A stretch of 64,000 bases of DNA from Flavobacterium cheniae (GCF_004363695.1 NZ_SNZC01000001.1:490150-554149); one strand, 5' to 3'. Positions 1 to 9,131 are shown, numbered from the stretch's first letter. Notes: generated by a model from the sequence alone, not told the origin. Numbers and translations are program-made.

Positions 1-711
1 TTCGAAGAAATCGCTTATGAAATGAACGAAGTAACGATTTTAGCACCAATCGAAAAACCAAGAAAAAATATCATCGGAATTGGTTTGAATTATACCGAAC
101 ATGTGGCAGAAAGTGCTCGTACTTTAGATACCACTGGAAAACTTCCAACAAAACCAATTATCTTCTCAAAACCACCAACAACAGTTACGGCTACGAATAC
201 TGAAATCATCAAAAATACGAAGTTGACTTCGCAATTAGATTGGGAATGTGAATTAGCTGTAATTGTCTCAAAGAAAGGAAAATACGTGCCAAAATCTGAA
301 GCATTAGATTATGTATTTGGTTACACAGTTATCAACGATATCTCAGCGCGTGATTGTCGTCGTGAAGGACAATGGATTGTTTCCAAAGGACAAGATACTT
401 TTGCTCCAATGGGGCCAGTTATCGTAACAAAGGACGAAATTGAAAATCCACACAACTTGAATTTGTCATTAAAAGTAAACGGAGTTGAAAAACAAAATTC
501 GAATACTAAATTAATGTTATTCAACATCAACGATTTAATTGAAGATTTAAGTACCGTTTTTACTTTAGATGCTGGCGACATCATCGCAACAGGAACACCA
601 GCAGGTGTTGGAGCAGGAAGAGATCCTCAAGAATGGATGTATGATGGAGATGTTGTGGAAGCTACTGTGGAAGGAATTGGTACAATAGTAAATACAATTA
701 GAGAAATATAA
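1..711 (+). CDS. Fumarylacetoacetate hydrolase (FAH) family protein, 5' partial
   Basis: The reading frame is open from base 1 through the first internal Met (base 22), so the true start lies outside the window and the N-terminus is missing. Counting from that Met, the FAH-family metal ligands are visible as E75-x-E77 (in DWECE) and D106 (in VINDISARD), followed by the usual GDIIATGTPAGVG loop near the C-terminus. FAH-family enzymes hydrolyse or decarboxylate C-C bonds in acylpyruvate-type products of ring catabolism, using a divalent metal in the cytoplasm. The maleate isomerase-like gene 54 bp downstream on the same strand suggests an aromatic or pyridine degradation pathway entering from the left. 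Family is sure; substrate is unknown. Confidence 0.88.
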   Translation, partial: FEEIAYEMNEVTILAPIEKPRKNIIGIGLNYTEHVAESARTLDTTGKLPTKPIIFSKPPTTVTATNTEIIKNTKLTSQLDWECELAVIVSKKGKYVPKSEALDYVFGYTVINDISARDCRREGQWIVSKGQDTFAPMGPVIVTKDEIENPHNLNLSLKVNGVEKQNSNTKLMLFNINDLIEDLSTVFTLDAGDIIATGTPAGVGAGRDPQEWMYDGDVVEATVEGIGTIVNTIREI

Positions 712-752
712 AAACTTTGCGAACTTTGCGAAAACCTTTGTGTCTTTGCGGT
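711..752. repeat. Short interspersed CTTTGCG-type repeat
   Basis: Between the FAH-like and maleate isomerase-like genes the DNA reads as repeated ACTTTGCGAA / TGTCTTTGCGG units. A reverse-complement relative (CGCAAAGTCGCAAAG) lies near 25435-25475. This looks like an intergenic filler repeat of the genome rather than a regulatory site. Confidence 0.5.
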
Positions 753-765
753 TAAAATAAGAATA

Positions 766-1515
766 ATGAAAAAATACAGAATAGGCCAAATAGTTCCATC
801 ATCAAACGTAACGATGGAAACCGAAATACCAGCAATCTTTCGTTCACGCGAAACCATTTTACCAGAACGTTTTACGTTTCACAGCAGTAGAATGCGCATG
901 AAAAAAGTTACCAAAGAAGAATTGGAAGCTATGGATGCCATGAGTTTAAAATGTGCGCAAGAATTATCTGATGCTCATGTTGACGTAATGGGTTATGCTT
1001 GTTTAGTAGCCATTATGAGTATGGGTCGCGGTTATCATTGTGTATCAGAAGTAAATTTACATCAAGAAACGGTAGCAAACGACTTCCCTACTCCAATTGT
1101 AACTTCGGCTGGTGCTTTGATTAATGGATTGAAAGTTTTAGGTGCGAAACAAATTTCAATTATCACACCATATATGCGTCCATTAACCGACATGGTGGTG
1201 GATTATATCGAAAATCAAGGTATCAAAGTAAAACAAAGCATTGCATTGGAAATTCCAGATAACTTAGAAGTGGCTGCTCAAAATCCGATGAATTTATTGG
1301 AGATTTATAAACAATTGGATTTAACCGATGTGGATGTTTTGGTTGCTTCAGCTTGTGTACAAATGCCATCGCTAGAAGCGATTGATTTAATACAAGCAGA
1401 ATGCGGAATTCCTGTCACTTCAGCAGCGGTTTGCACAACATACGAAATGATGAAGAAATTAGGAATCGAAGCCAAATCAGCTATTGGTGGTGAATTGTTA
1501 AGTGGAAAGTATTAA
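766..1515 (+). CDS. Maleate cis-trans isomerase / Asp-Glu racemase superfamily protein
   Basis: A 249-residue cytoplasmic protein of the maleate isomerase/arylmalonate decarboxylase group. Two cysteines, C79 (GYACL) and C197 (ASACVQMPS), are 118 residues apart, the same spacing as the two catalytic cysteines known in maleate isomerase. The early PSSNVTMETE segment is also typical of the family. Maleate isomerase converts maleate to fumarate at the end of nicotinate and related catabolism. It sits 54 bp after an FAH-family gene on the same strand, which fits a short catabolic operon. An Asp/Glu racemase or decarboxylase role is the main alternative. Its 3' end overlaps the convergent archaemetzincin-like gene by 4 bp. 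Confidence 0.75.
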   Translation: MKKYRIGQIVPSSNVTMETEIPAIFRSRETILPERFTFHSSRMRMKKVTKEELEAMDAMSLKCAQELSDAHVDVMGYACLVAIMSMGRGYHCVSEVNLHQETVANDFPTPIVTSAGALINGLKVLGAKQISIITPYMRPLTDMVVDYIENQGIKVKQSIALEIPDNLEVAAQNPMNLLEIYKQLDLTDVDVLVASACVQMPSLEAIDLIQAECGIPVTSAAVCTTYEMMKKLGIEAKSAIGGELLSGKY

Positions 1516-2129
1516 TTCAATTGCGCTTTACATTTCCCACACAACGCCAATTTCGCATGATCAATAGTTTTCACACTTTCCACAGCATCTGTCATAACGC
1601 AGGTTTTGTCTGGACAATGCGGTAATCCTAAATTATGCCCAAATTCATGAACTGCAACTTTCTTAAAACGTGTAAAATGTGTTTTTGAATTGGGATGTTG
1701 AATGCGAAAAGTCGAAACAATACAACTATTCCCTGGGCAATACGCCAAACCCATAATTCCCCAATCAGCATATTTGTAGGTTGGGGTTTTTATTTTTCCC
1801 CATTTGTCTTTCTTTGTTACCGAAATATCTTTTGAAGTCAATCCTAAAACAAAATCTATCGAATCTACTATATTCTTTTTCTGTAAATTAATCATTTTAT
1901 CTGCACGATAACGAGGTGATTTCACTTCTGTAAAAGCTTCTTTATATAATTCTTTAGCAGGAAGAATAACCGTTTTAATCTGATAAAAATCGGCAATTGT
2001 CTTAGCGATAGTGTCAGTTTTATCTTCTGGAAATATGCCATAAGGTTGAATGCCAACGGTTAACTTTTCGGTTTCGTTGGATTGGCAACTAAAAAATAGA
2101 ATCGCAAGAATAATTATAAACTTTTTCAT
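1512..2129 (-). CDS. Archaemetzincin-like zinc metalloprotease lipoprotein
   Basis: A protein of 205 residues from the chosen start, which gives a lipoprotein signal (MKKFIIILAILFFSC, lipobox FFSC); a longer in-frame start at 2195 would bury the signal. The C-terminal third carries the complete archaemetzincin signature: HEFGHNLGLPH, then C-x4-C-x-M, then 17 residues and C-x2-C. The HExxH glutamate and histidines bind the catalytic zinc and the cysteines form a second zinc site. The family is mostly known as cytosolic in archaea and vertebrates, so a lipid-anchored periplasmic or surface form is notable. Substrate is unknown. Divergent from the Crp-type regulator at 2190. Confidence 0.85.
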   Translation of the reverse strand: MKKFIIILAILFFSCQSNETEKLTVGIQPYGIFPEDKTDTIAKTIADFYQIKTVILPAKELYKEAFTEVKSPRYRADKMINLQKKNIVDSIDFVLGLTSKDISVTKKDKWGKIKTPTYKYADWGIMGLAYCPGNSCIVSTFRIQHPNSKTHFTRFKKVAVHEFGHNLGLPHCPDKTCVMTDAVESVKTIDHAKLALCGKCKAQLN

Positions 2130-2189
2130 ACTTTTATGAAACGTGAAAACAATTAAAAAAGTATTTCTCAATTCAACTTCAATGACTTT

Positions 2190-2765
2190 ATGCAAAATTC
2201 TGATATTCTTTTACAAACATTAAAACAGATTACCAATTTAGAAGCCCATGAAGAACAATTGTTCTTAGATGCTTTCAAACCTTACAAGTTGAAAAAGAAT
2301 GAACACTTTTTACAAGCTACAGAAGTGTGTACTAAACTTGGTTTTTTGTGTAAAGGATTGGTTCGTTATTACGTTTTTAGAAATGATGAAGAAGCAACTT
2401 TGGAATTTACCAAAGAAGGTGAATTTGTTGCAGATTATGGAAGTTTTATTTCTAAAGAACCGTCAATACAAAATATTCAAGCATTAGAGGATTGTGAATT
2501 TTTAGTTATTGATTATGATAAATTACAAGAACTCTATAAGATTTCAAAAAATGCCAATTTATTAGGGAGAATTATTATTGAGCATCGATTTATTATCATG
2601 GTGAATCAATTGTTGACGGTTCATCGTTATAATCCAGAAGATCGTTACCGCTATTTTTTGGAACATTACAAGGATTTGACCCAACGTATTCCTCAATATT
2701 TAATTGCTTCCTATGTTGGAGTAAAACCGCAATCGTTAAGCCGCATCCGAAAACGCATTTATTAA
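2190..2765 (+). CDS. Crp/Fnr-family cyclic nucleotide-binding-fold regulator
   Basis: A 191-residue protein with an N-terminal cyclic nucleotide-binding-type beta-roll (about residues 20-120), a central dimerisation helix, and a short C-terminal helix-turn-helix (YLIASYVGVKPQSLSRIRKR). This compact form is common in Bacteroidetes, where the ligand is generally unknown and the cAMP-contact residues of E. coli Crp are not conserved. It lies divergent from the archaemetzincin-like gene and 68 bp upstream of the sterol desaturase-like gene on the same strand, so it may regulate either; that is inference. Confidence 0.85.
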   Translation: MQNSDILLQTLKQITNLEAHEEQLFLDAFKPYKLKKNEHFLQATEVCTKLGFLCKGLVRYYVFRNDEEATLEFTKEGEFVADYGSFISKEPSIQNIQALEDCEFLVIDYDKLQELYKISKNANLLGRIIIEHRFIIMVNQLLTVHRYNPEDRYRYFLEHYKDLTQRIPQYLIASYVGVKPQSLSRIRKRIY

Positions 2766-2833
2766 CTTAGGTGCATCAATTGTATCTTTAGTGGATAGTA
2801 ATTTTGGTATAGAAATCAATTAAAAAAATTACT

Positions 2834-3556
2834 ATGACACTTACCATCATCTTTATCGTTTTTGGAGGTTGCTTTTTATTAGAGCGATTAATTCCGGGTT
2901 GGAAATTACCAGAAGTTCCTACTTGGACTATCAGAGTTTTAGCAGTAAACTTTATTCAATTAGGTGTTGTGACTTTAGCAGGTTATACTTGGGAAATTTG
3001 GCTTTCACAATATTCCTTATTCCATCTTTCAAATCATGTAAACCCATTTTTAGGCGGACTTATCGCCTACTTTATTGCAACATTTATCTTTTATTGGTGG
3101 CACAGATGGAGACACAAAATCGATTATTTATGGACGCATTTTCACCAAATTCATCATAGTCCACAACGTTTAGAAGTTATTACTTCATTTTATAAGCATC
3201 CTCTGGAAATGACTGTAAATTCAATTATTGGAAGTCTATTAGTGTTTACCACTTTAGGATTAGATGTTGAAGCTGGCGCTGTTTATACACTATTTACAGC
3301 TTTGGGTGAATTCTTTTATCATACTAATGTAAAAACACCGCAATGGGTTGGGTATATTTTTCAACGTCCAGAAATGCATAGAATTCACCATGAATACAAT
3401 AAGCATACGAATAATTATGGCGATATTGTTTGGTGGGACATGCTTTTTGGAACTTATGAAAATCCAAAAGAATTCAAATCAACATGTGGATTTGACAATG
3501 AAAAAGAACAACGATTATTTGAAATGCTTCAATTTAAAGATGTTCATAAAGAGTAA
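2834..3556 (+). CDS. Sterol desaturase / fatty acid hydroxylase family membrane protein
   Basis: A 240-residue integral membrane protein with several hydrophobic segments and the histidine clusters of the di-iron fatty acid hydroxylase superfamily: HRWRH, HxxHH (HFHQIHHS) and a C-terminal HRIHHEYNKHTNNYGD. These histidines hold a non-haem di-iron centre that hydroxylates or desaturates lipid chains. Bacteroidetes have many paralogues acting on membrane lipids or carotenoid-like substrates, so the substrate cannot be read from sequence. It follows the Crp-type regulator and is closed by a hairpin terminator at 3564-3594. Confidence 0.85.
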   Translation: MTLTIIFIVFGGCFLLERLIPGWKLPEVPTWTIRVLAVNFIQLGVVTLAGYTWEIWLSQYSLFHLSNHVNPFLGGLIAYFIATFIFYWWHRWRHKIDYLWTHFHQIHHSPQRLEVITSFYKHPLEMTVNSIIGSLLVFTTLGLDVEAGAVYTLFTALGEFFYHTNVKTPQWVGYIFQRPEMHRIHHEYNKHTNNYGDIVWWDMLFGTYENPKEFKSTCGFDNEKEQRLFEMLQFKDVHKE

Positions 3557-3563
3557 AAAACGA

Positions 3564-3594
3564 AAAACCCTGAAATTTAGTATTTCAGGGTTTT
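3564..3594. terminator. Bidirectional intrinsic terminator
   Basis: A ten base-pair perfect hairpin (ACCCTGAAAT / ATTTCAGGGT) flanked by A and T runs, placed between the convergent sterol desaturase-like and BI-1 genes, so it can serve both strands. Confidence 0.85.
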
Positions 3595-3614
3595 AAATAT
3601 CTTTTGAAAATCAA

Positions 3615-4304
3615 TTATTTTCTGCTCATTAATATTCTTAAAATATACCAGAACAATAACATAATCGAAGCAAACAATTGTAATGAAGCACCTACGTATT
3701 GATCTGTACTGAATTGGTCTTTAATTTGACTAGTTTGATATAAAATACTTGCCGAAGCCAATACCACCATACCAACAGAAAACCATAATCCTAAATTAAA
3801 TCCAAAAATTGCACCTACAACAATTACTCCTAAAGCTACAAAACCACCGATAGTTATTGCAGTTCTTAAAAAAGAAAAGTCCGTTTTTGTCATAAAAACA
3901 ACAGCGGTTAATCCAGAAAACATGAATAAGGTGATAATCGCTGCTTGCATAATCATTTCGCTACCAGAATATAAAACAGCCATAGCAATCATTGGTAAGA
4001 AAACAATTGCTTGTAATAGCACGTATAATCCTAAACCTAAATATTGTTTGTCTCTATCAGGATGAAAAACCAATCGGTCTGATAAGGTAGAACCCAACCA
4101 AAATAATCCTAAAATAAATAACCAAACGAATTTCCCACCCATCATAGCTAATATCCAATCCATAGGAACAATTCGCAATAAAATTGATTCTACTAGCATA
4201 AAAGCTAAAATAGCGTAAGCAACATGACTATACGTCTTTTTAAAAAAAGTAGCTCTGTCCGCATCGGTTGCATAAGAAACCACCACATTGTTTTCTGAGT
4301 TCAT
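3615..4304 (-). CDS. Bax inhibitor-1/YccA family membrane protein
   Basis: About 229 residues with seven hydrophobic segments and an acidic-polar N-terminus, as in the BI-1/YccA family of pH-sensitive cation-leak proteins in the inner membrane. The start at MNSENNV is preferred over an in-frame Met 13 codons upstream because the extension is unlike family members. In E. coli the relative YccA restrains the FtsH protease; the role here is not shown. It stands alone between a shared terminator and the SbtA-type gene. Confidence 0.85.
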   Translation of the reverse strand: MNSENNVVVSYATDADRATFFKKTYSHVAYAILAFMLVESILLRIVPMDWILAMMGGKFVWLFILGLFWLGSTLSDRLVFHPDRDKQYLGLGLYVLLQAIVFLPMIAMAVLYSGSEMIMQAAIITLFMFSGLTAVVFMTKTDFSFLRTAITIGGFVALGVIVVGAIFGFNLGLWFSVGMVVLASASILYQTSQIKDQFSTDQYVGASLQLFASIMLLFWYILRILMSRK

Positions 4305-4394
4305 AAAATTTAGTTTAAAGTTTATCGAATTTAAGATTTTCAATCAAATAAAAAAACTTTAAATCTATTTTAATCCTTGAAAAGTATCTAAAAT

Positions 4395-5357
4395 TTAAAA
4401 ATGTTGAGCTATGTAAAAGTATATAGGCATTCCAATGGTAATATTAACAGGAAATGTTATGGCTAATGCCATGGGTAAAAACAAACCTGGATTAGCTTTA
4501 GGAACCGTTATTTTCATAGCCGCAGGAACAGCAATATAAGAAGCACTTGCTGCAAGAATGGCAAAAATGAAGCGATTAGATACATCATCCGTGACAAATC
4601 CACTCAACCAAGCAAAAATACCTCCATTTACTAACGGAATTAATAAGGCAAAAGCAAACGGAAACCAACCATGAGCAAAGAAGGATTTCAATTTTTTTCC
4701 GCTTGTGATTCCCATATCCAATAAGAAAATAGCTAAAAACCCTTTAAACAAATCATTGGTAAAAGGTTGAATTCCTTGTGCTTCTTTGGCACTTGTAAGA
4801 TAACCAATAATCAAACTTCCCAAAATCAACAACACGCTTCCATTGGTAAACGAGTGGCGTAAAATTTCAGTTTTATTAATTTTTTGCGTTTTTTCTTTAT
4901 TAAAAATCGATATTAATACCAAACCTACAATAATGGCAGGCGATTCCATGAGCGCCATAATAGCTACCATATAACCGTGAAGTTCCAATTGATGTGATTC
5001 TAAATAGGAAACAGCAGTTACAAAAGTTACGGCACTAATTGAACCATAAGCTGCAGCAATGGCTCCAGCATCATATACATTCAATTTACGTTTTAGTATG
5101 AAAAAGGTATACAATGGAATCACTATTGCAATGGACATTCCGAATAGCATGGACCAAATAATTTCACTGTTAATCGTTTCATGTGATAATTCTTGACCTC
5201 CTTTAAATCCAATAGCAAACAGTAAGTATAAAGAAATGAATTTAGACGAATTATTAGGAATTTCTAAGTCACTTTTTAAGCTAACTGCAATAATTCCTAA
5301 GATAAAATAAAGTAAGGCCGGATTGGTTAAATTTTCAAATAATAAGCTAAAATCCAT
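4395..5357 (-). CDS. SbtA-type sodium-dependent bicarbonate transporter family permease
   Basis: A 320-residue polytopic membrane protein with about ten hydrophobic segments. The N-terminal part (LTNPALLYFILGIIAVSLKSDLEIP) and the two pseudo-repeat cores (GFKGGQEL, and FLLDMGITSGKKL in the second half) match the SbtA/DUF897 family, characterised in cyanobacteria as a Na+/HCO3- symporter. In a heterotroph it may import bicarbonate for carboxylation reactions or carry another anion. No SbtB-like PII partner gene is adjacent. It starts 37 bp before tsaC ends on the same strand. Confidence 0.85.
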   Translation of the reverse strand: MDFSLLFENLTNPALLYFILGIIAVSLKSDLEIPNNSSKFISLYLLFAIGFKGGQELSHETINSEIIWSMLFGMSIAIVIPLYTFFILKRKLNVYDAGAIAAAYGSISAVTFVTAVSYLESHQLELHGYMVAIMALMESPAIIVGLVLISIFNKEKTQKINKTEILRHSFTNGSVLLILGSLIIGYLTSAKEAQGIQPFTNDLFKGFLAIFLLDMGITSGKKLKSFFAHGWFPFAFALLIPLVNGGIFAWLSGFVTDDVSNRFIFAILAASASYIAVPAAMKITVPKANPGLFLPMALAITFPVNITIGMPIYFYIAQHF

Positions 5358-5381
5358 TTTATAATTTTTATTTTGTTTTGT

Positions 5382-6335
5382 TTATTTTTTTGAGGCTCTT
5401 TCTAATCTGTCGTTTATTGAAATACCTAATCCATATTCAGGTAAGCGTTCTGCAATGATTAAATCCAAATTCATTTTATCCAATTTATGCATCGCATGGT
5501 ATAATTTGGATGCCGCAATTTTTAAATCGCTTTCCTCCGATAAAACGATTTGATTTTTTCTCTCAAAATCAGGCATGAAAGAATTGTAAAGAAGCAATCC
5601 AATTTTCTTATCAGAATACCAATCTAATTCTTCTTGAACATTTCGAGTTAGAATAAAATCGGTTTTTGGAGCGTAATGTTTCAGTAACATTCCGGGTGCG
5701 ATTGGTTTTTTATCTTTTTTGTTTAATAATGTTACACTTCCTGATACTTTTTCAATTTCTTCCAATGCCAATGCTCCCAAGCGATATACTACTACTCTAT
5801 TATTTTCAAATCCAATAATAGTTGATTCTATTCCTGCCGAACATTCGCCGCCTTCTAAAACCATATTGATTTGATTTCCAAAGTAATTTTCAACATGTTC
5901 AGCGCTTGTTGGACTTATGCTCTTAAAAGGATTCGCACTTGGAGCTACCAAAGGAAAATCTAATTGATGCAAAAGTTCTAAAGCCACAGGATGATTAGGC
6001 ACTCGAACCGCTACTGTATCTTGATTGGCTGTAACTAAATCTGGGATATAAGGTTGTTTTTTTAATATTAAAGTTAAAGGTCCTGGCCAAAAAGCATTAG
6101 CTAATTCATAAGCTATTGGTGGTATTTCTGTAGCGACTTGTGTTAAATCTTCAATTCCTTTAATATGAACAATTAAAGGATTAAAAGTAGGACGTTTTTT
6201 TACTTCAAATATTTTATGAATGGCTTCTGTGTCAAAAGCATTTCCTGCCAAACCGTAAACAGTTTCTGTTGGAAAACCTATTATGCCGTTTTGGTTGAGA
6301 TGCTGAACAGCTAAACTAATATCTTTACTAATCAT
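5382..6335 (-). CDS. tsaC: L-threonylcarbamoyladenylate synthase (Sua5/YciO/YrdC)
   Basis: A 317-residue protein from MISKDISLAV, the only Met that gives a normal family N-terminus. The YrdC domain (about 1-195) has GFPTETVYGLAG and the KRPTFNPLIVHI substrate-binding motif, followed by a Sua5-type C-terminal domain. The enzyme makes threonylcarbamoyl-AMP from threonine, bicarbonate and ATP for t6A37 modification of ANN-decoding tRNAs. Bicarbonate is a substrate and an SbtA-type transporter is the next gene downstream, a suggestive but unproven pairing. It lies 4 bp after the DUF6671-like gene in a four-gene operon. Confidence 0.93.
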   Translation of the reverse strand: MISKDISLAVQHLNQNGIIGFPTETVYGLAGNAFDTEAIHKIFEVKKRPTFNPLIVHIKGIEDLTQVATEIPPIAYELANAFWPGPLTLILKKQPYIPDLVTANQDTVAVRVPNHPVALELLHQLDFPLVAPSANPFKSISPTSAEHVENYFGNQINMVLEGGECSAGIESTIIGFENNRVVVYRLGALALEEIEKVSGSVTLLNKKDKKPIAPGMLLKHYAPKTDFILTRNVQEELDWYSDKKIGLLLYNSFMPDFERKNQIVLSEESDLKIAASKLYHAMHKLDKMNLDLIIAERLPEYGLGISINDRLERASKK

Positions 6336-6339
6336 TTTT

Positions 6340-7194
6340 TTATGGGTTACAAAAATCACAATACATTGGGTCTTCCGTTTTCTTTCCGTTAGGATATAAA
6401 ACTTTCGATTTGTAATTGCAATGTTGACATTGGTAAATATGTGCTGATGTGGAACGTGTAGGCATTGAACAACTACTACATAATAAACCGGCTTCGGCAC
6501 CAACCACGCCAAAGCCGGGGAAAAGGCATTCGGGACAAACCGATTGCGCCTTTTTTATTAACTTTAAACTAACTTCCTTTATAATTTTAATTCGAGTTGG
6601 ATTGAACATAGCACGCATATCCGTTTCTATAAAACACGAATTACTCGAAACAACTATTTCATTATATATCTTTTCAACCGAATCATAATCAGTAATTCCT
6701 TTGTAAATTTTAGTCCAATTTTCAGCAGCATTTTTCATAATAACAGCATGCGAAGGAAATTGAACTTTATCTAAAAATGCCTTTAATTCTTCCTTTGTAT
6801 GAATTTCAGAACTATCAAAATTGGTATCCATACTCAATACTCGTTCAACAATTTCGAGATTATTTTTTTGGTCTACCAGCATGATTAATTCGTCATTTGC
6901 AGGTGCGAAAAAAACAGTAGGATGATTCCCAAACGAACCCTCAGTTGCTATTGCCAAATCAAAACCTTCTGATTGCATACCTTCCAAACATTTTTTTCTG
7001 AGCGTAGTTAAAGCATCATCTTTTCTTGCGATTTCTCCCGAAAAGGTGCCTAAACTATCCGTATCAAAGTCTTTCGAAACAAAACAAGTTACTCCAAGAG
7101 CTTCTTCAAGTAAAGGAGCAATAACTTCTTCCTTTTGATGTTTCGTCACGATGAGCAAACGTCGACCAGAAAAAAAATCGGAATTAGTCTTCAT
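6340..7194 (-). CDS. DUF6671-like protein with C-terminal zinc ribbons
   Basis: A 284-residue protein I place in the DUF6671 family from memory. The first 210 residues look like one alpha/beta domain (RRLLIVTKHQKEEVIAP, IATEGSFGNHP). The last 65 residues hold four CxxC pairs (C220/C223, C239/C242, C256/C259, C279/C282), enough for two zinc ribbons. No enzyme has been assigned to the family as far as I know. It is translationally packed with tsaC (4 bp downstream) and overlaps the preceding small gene by 11 bp, so a role linked to tRNA or RNA is possible but only by context. Confidence 0.6.
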   Translation of the reverse strand: MKTNSDFFSGRRLLIVTKHQKEEVIAPLLEEALGVTCFVSKDFDTDSLGTFSGEIARKDDALTTLRKKCLEGMQSEGFDLAIATEGSFGNHPTVFFAPANDELIMLVDQKNNLEIVERVLSMDTNFDSSEIHTKEELKAFLDKVQFPSHAVIMKNAAENWTKIYKGITDYDSVEKIYNEIVVSSNSCFIETDMRAMFNPTRIKIIKEVSLKLIKKAQSVCPECLFPGFGVVGAEAGLLCSSCSMPTRSTSAHIYQCQHCNYKSKVLYPNGKKTEDPMYCDFCNP

Positions 7195-7462
7195 ACTCGA
7201 TTTCGATGAATGATTTTATTTTGAGTTTTCTATTATGTGCTTTCGCTTCTTCTAAAATTTCAGAAATATGAGCCACACTTTCTTTTAATTGATCAATTCG
7301 ATGAAGGGCTTGTTCGTCATCTTCACCAAAACGAATTTGAGAACTAAAATTTTGAACCTTATTAAAATTGATATTTTTATTACACATATCCATCAATATT
7401 TCACGCGCTTCAAACGAATTAAATTCGCCATTAATCAAATTAATTTTCTTCAGGGTTTCCAT
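7184..7462 (-). CDS. Hypothetical protein in the tsaC operon
   Basis: A 92-residue soluble protein, mostly charged helix, with a coiled-coil-like stretch around residues 50-80 (HRIDQLKESVAHISEILEE). I do not recognise a domain. Its start overlaps the end of the small membrane protein gene by 23 bp and its end overlaps the DUF6671-like gene by 11 bp, so it is very likely translated as part of that operon. Confidence 0.6.
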   Translation of the reverse strand: METLKKINLINGEFNSFEAREILMDMCNKNINFNKVQNFSSQIRFGEDDEQALHRIDQLKESVAHISEILEEAKAHNRKLKIKSFIEIEYED

Positions 7463-7637
7463 AAGTAATGTCTGTTAAATTATGTATTAAACGAATTATT
7501 GTAAGCAAAACCAAAATAGCTAAACCAGCGTAAAACTCTTGGTAGATGATGTCTGGTGATTCCATCATTTTAAAAACAAGCACTGATTCGACAATCACAC
7601 ATAAAATCAAAACGAGTTGTATTGTTATTTTTTTCAT
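7440..7637 (-). CDS. Small two-helix membrane protein
   Basis: A 65-residue protein with two hydrophobic segments (about 5-23 and 33-52) and a short polar tail. No recognisable family. It opens the four-gene run leading to tsaC and sits 11 bp downstream of icd on the same strand, so it may be cotranscribed with icd. Confidence 0.6.
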   Translation of the reverse strand: MKKITIQLVLILCVIVESVLVFKMMESPDIIYQEFYAGLAILVLLTIIRLIHNLTDITYGNPEEN

Positions 7638-7648
7638 GATGTTTTTAT

Positions 7649-9079
7649 TTATTGACCTTGTCCCATGGAATATGCTTTCACACCATTGAATTGGTAAAGA
7701 TTTTCAGTTTTAATAACATCAATTCCTAAATCAATTGCTTTACCTAACAGCGTAACAATTACAATCTTTTCTAGAGGTTGGTTGGATTGAAAACGACATC
7801 TCCAATGATCGGTACAAAATGTTTCCGAAAATCCGTTTGGCCAAACTTTAACGCCTCGGTTAGAAATCATAACCAAATCCATGCTCTCAGTAGTTAAAGC
7901 TTTCAGTTTTTCAGCTAAAACATTGGCATCCAATCCACTCCAGTGAACAAACAAATCTACACCTAGCAAATCTTTTTGAGATGCTTCTTTTCTTTTGTAT
8001 TCCGGTAATTGAATTACTGAATTTTTTGGAGGTGTTACAGCTTTTAAAATATTTGGTACTTTATCAAAGTTCGCAATTACGGCATCAGCAAATTCAGAAG
8101 TTCCTACCAATTGCTTGCTTAAAGCATCATTATAAACATCGGCCGTGTGAATTCCATCTTCTAACGTTTTTAACCAAGCGTTTTGAATTCGAGTAGCTTC
8201 TGTGGTAAAACCTAAGTGATAAAGCATCGCAATCGCCGCTTGAAGTAAACCTGATGGATTGGCAATGTTTTGTTCAGCAATATCAGGAGCAGAACCGTGA
8301 ATTGCTTCAAACATCGAACATTCACTTCCAATGTTTACGGAACCAGCTAAACCAACTGAACCTGCAATTTGTGCTGCAACATCTGAAATGATATCACCAT
8401 ATAAATTCGAAGTCACAATGACATCAAATTTCTCTGGATGATCCGCTAAATAAGCGGTTCCGATATCGATAATCATATGATTTGCTTCGATGTTTGGATA
8501 TTCCATCGCAATTTCTTTGAAAACTTGGTGAAATAAACCATCGGTTTGCTTCATGATGTTATCTTTACTAAAACAAGTCACTTTTTTACGGCCGTAGTTT
8601 TGCGCATATTCAAAGGCATAACGAATGATTTTTTCGCAACCTGGGCGACTAATCAATTTTAAACATTGTACTACTTCGTCGGTTTGTTGATGTTCAATTC
8701 CAGCATATAAATCTTCTTCATTTTCACGAACAATTACTACATCTAAATTTGGAAAATTTGTGGCAACAAAAGGATGTAACGATACACAAGGTCGAATGTT
8801 AGCAAATAAACCTAGAGCTTTTCGCATAGTAACATTTAAGCTTTTATATCCTCCACCTTGAGGAGTTGTGATAGGCGCTTTTAATAACACTTTGTTTTTT
8901 CGAATGACATCCCATGAAGCATCAGAAATACCTGAAGTATTACCCGCCAAATACACTTTTTCTCCTATTTCAATTTCTTCAAAATCAATTGGAGCATTCG
9001 ATTTTTTGATTATCTTTAGAACAGCTTCCATAATTTCTGGACCAATTCCGTCTCCTTTAGCAATCGTTACTTTTTTCAT
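7649..9079 (-). CDS. icd: Isocitrate dehydrogenase (NADP-type)
   Basis: A 476-residue protein starting at MKKVTIAKGDGIGPEI; an in-frame Met seven codons earlier is not family-like. It has the decarboxylating dehydrogenase core with GDGIGPE at the N-terminus, RENEEDLYAGIEH in the middle and the NLYGDIISD metal-binding signature, plus a C-terminal extension of about 140 residues. That extension is seen in the longer IDH type found in Thermus and Bacteroidetes. It catalyses oxidative decarboxylation of isocitrate to 2-oxoglutarate in the TCA cycle. It is divergent from a LysR regulator across an 84 bp region, which suggests control by that regulator. Confidence 0.92.
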   Translation of the reverse strand: MKKVTIAKGDGIGPEIMEAVLKIIKKSNAPIDFEEIEIGEKVYLAGNTSGISDASWDVIRKNKVLLKAPITTPQGGGYKSLNVTMRKALGLFANIRPCVSLHPFVATNFPNLDVVIVRENEEDLYAGIEHQQTDEVVQCLKLISRPGCEKIIRYAFEYAQNYGRKKVTCFSKDNIMKQTDGLFHQVFKEIAMEYPNIEANHMIIDIGTAYLADHPEKFDVIVTSNLYGDIISDVAAQIAGSVGLAGSVNIGSECSMFEAIHGSAPDIAEQNIANPSGLLQAAIAMLYHLGFTTEATRIQNAWLKTLEDGIHTADVYNDALSKQLVGTSEFADAVIANFDKVPNILKAVTPPKNSVIQLPEYKRKEASQKDLLGVDLFVHWSGLDANVLAEKLKALTTESMDLVMISNRGVKVWPNGFSETFCTDHWRCRFQSNQPLEKIVIVTLLGKAIDLGIDVIKTENLYQFNGVKAYSMGQGQ

Positions 9080-9131
9080 GATTTGATTATTTTTATGCAA
9101 ATCTCCATACTTTATTTCATATATTTTTATT

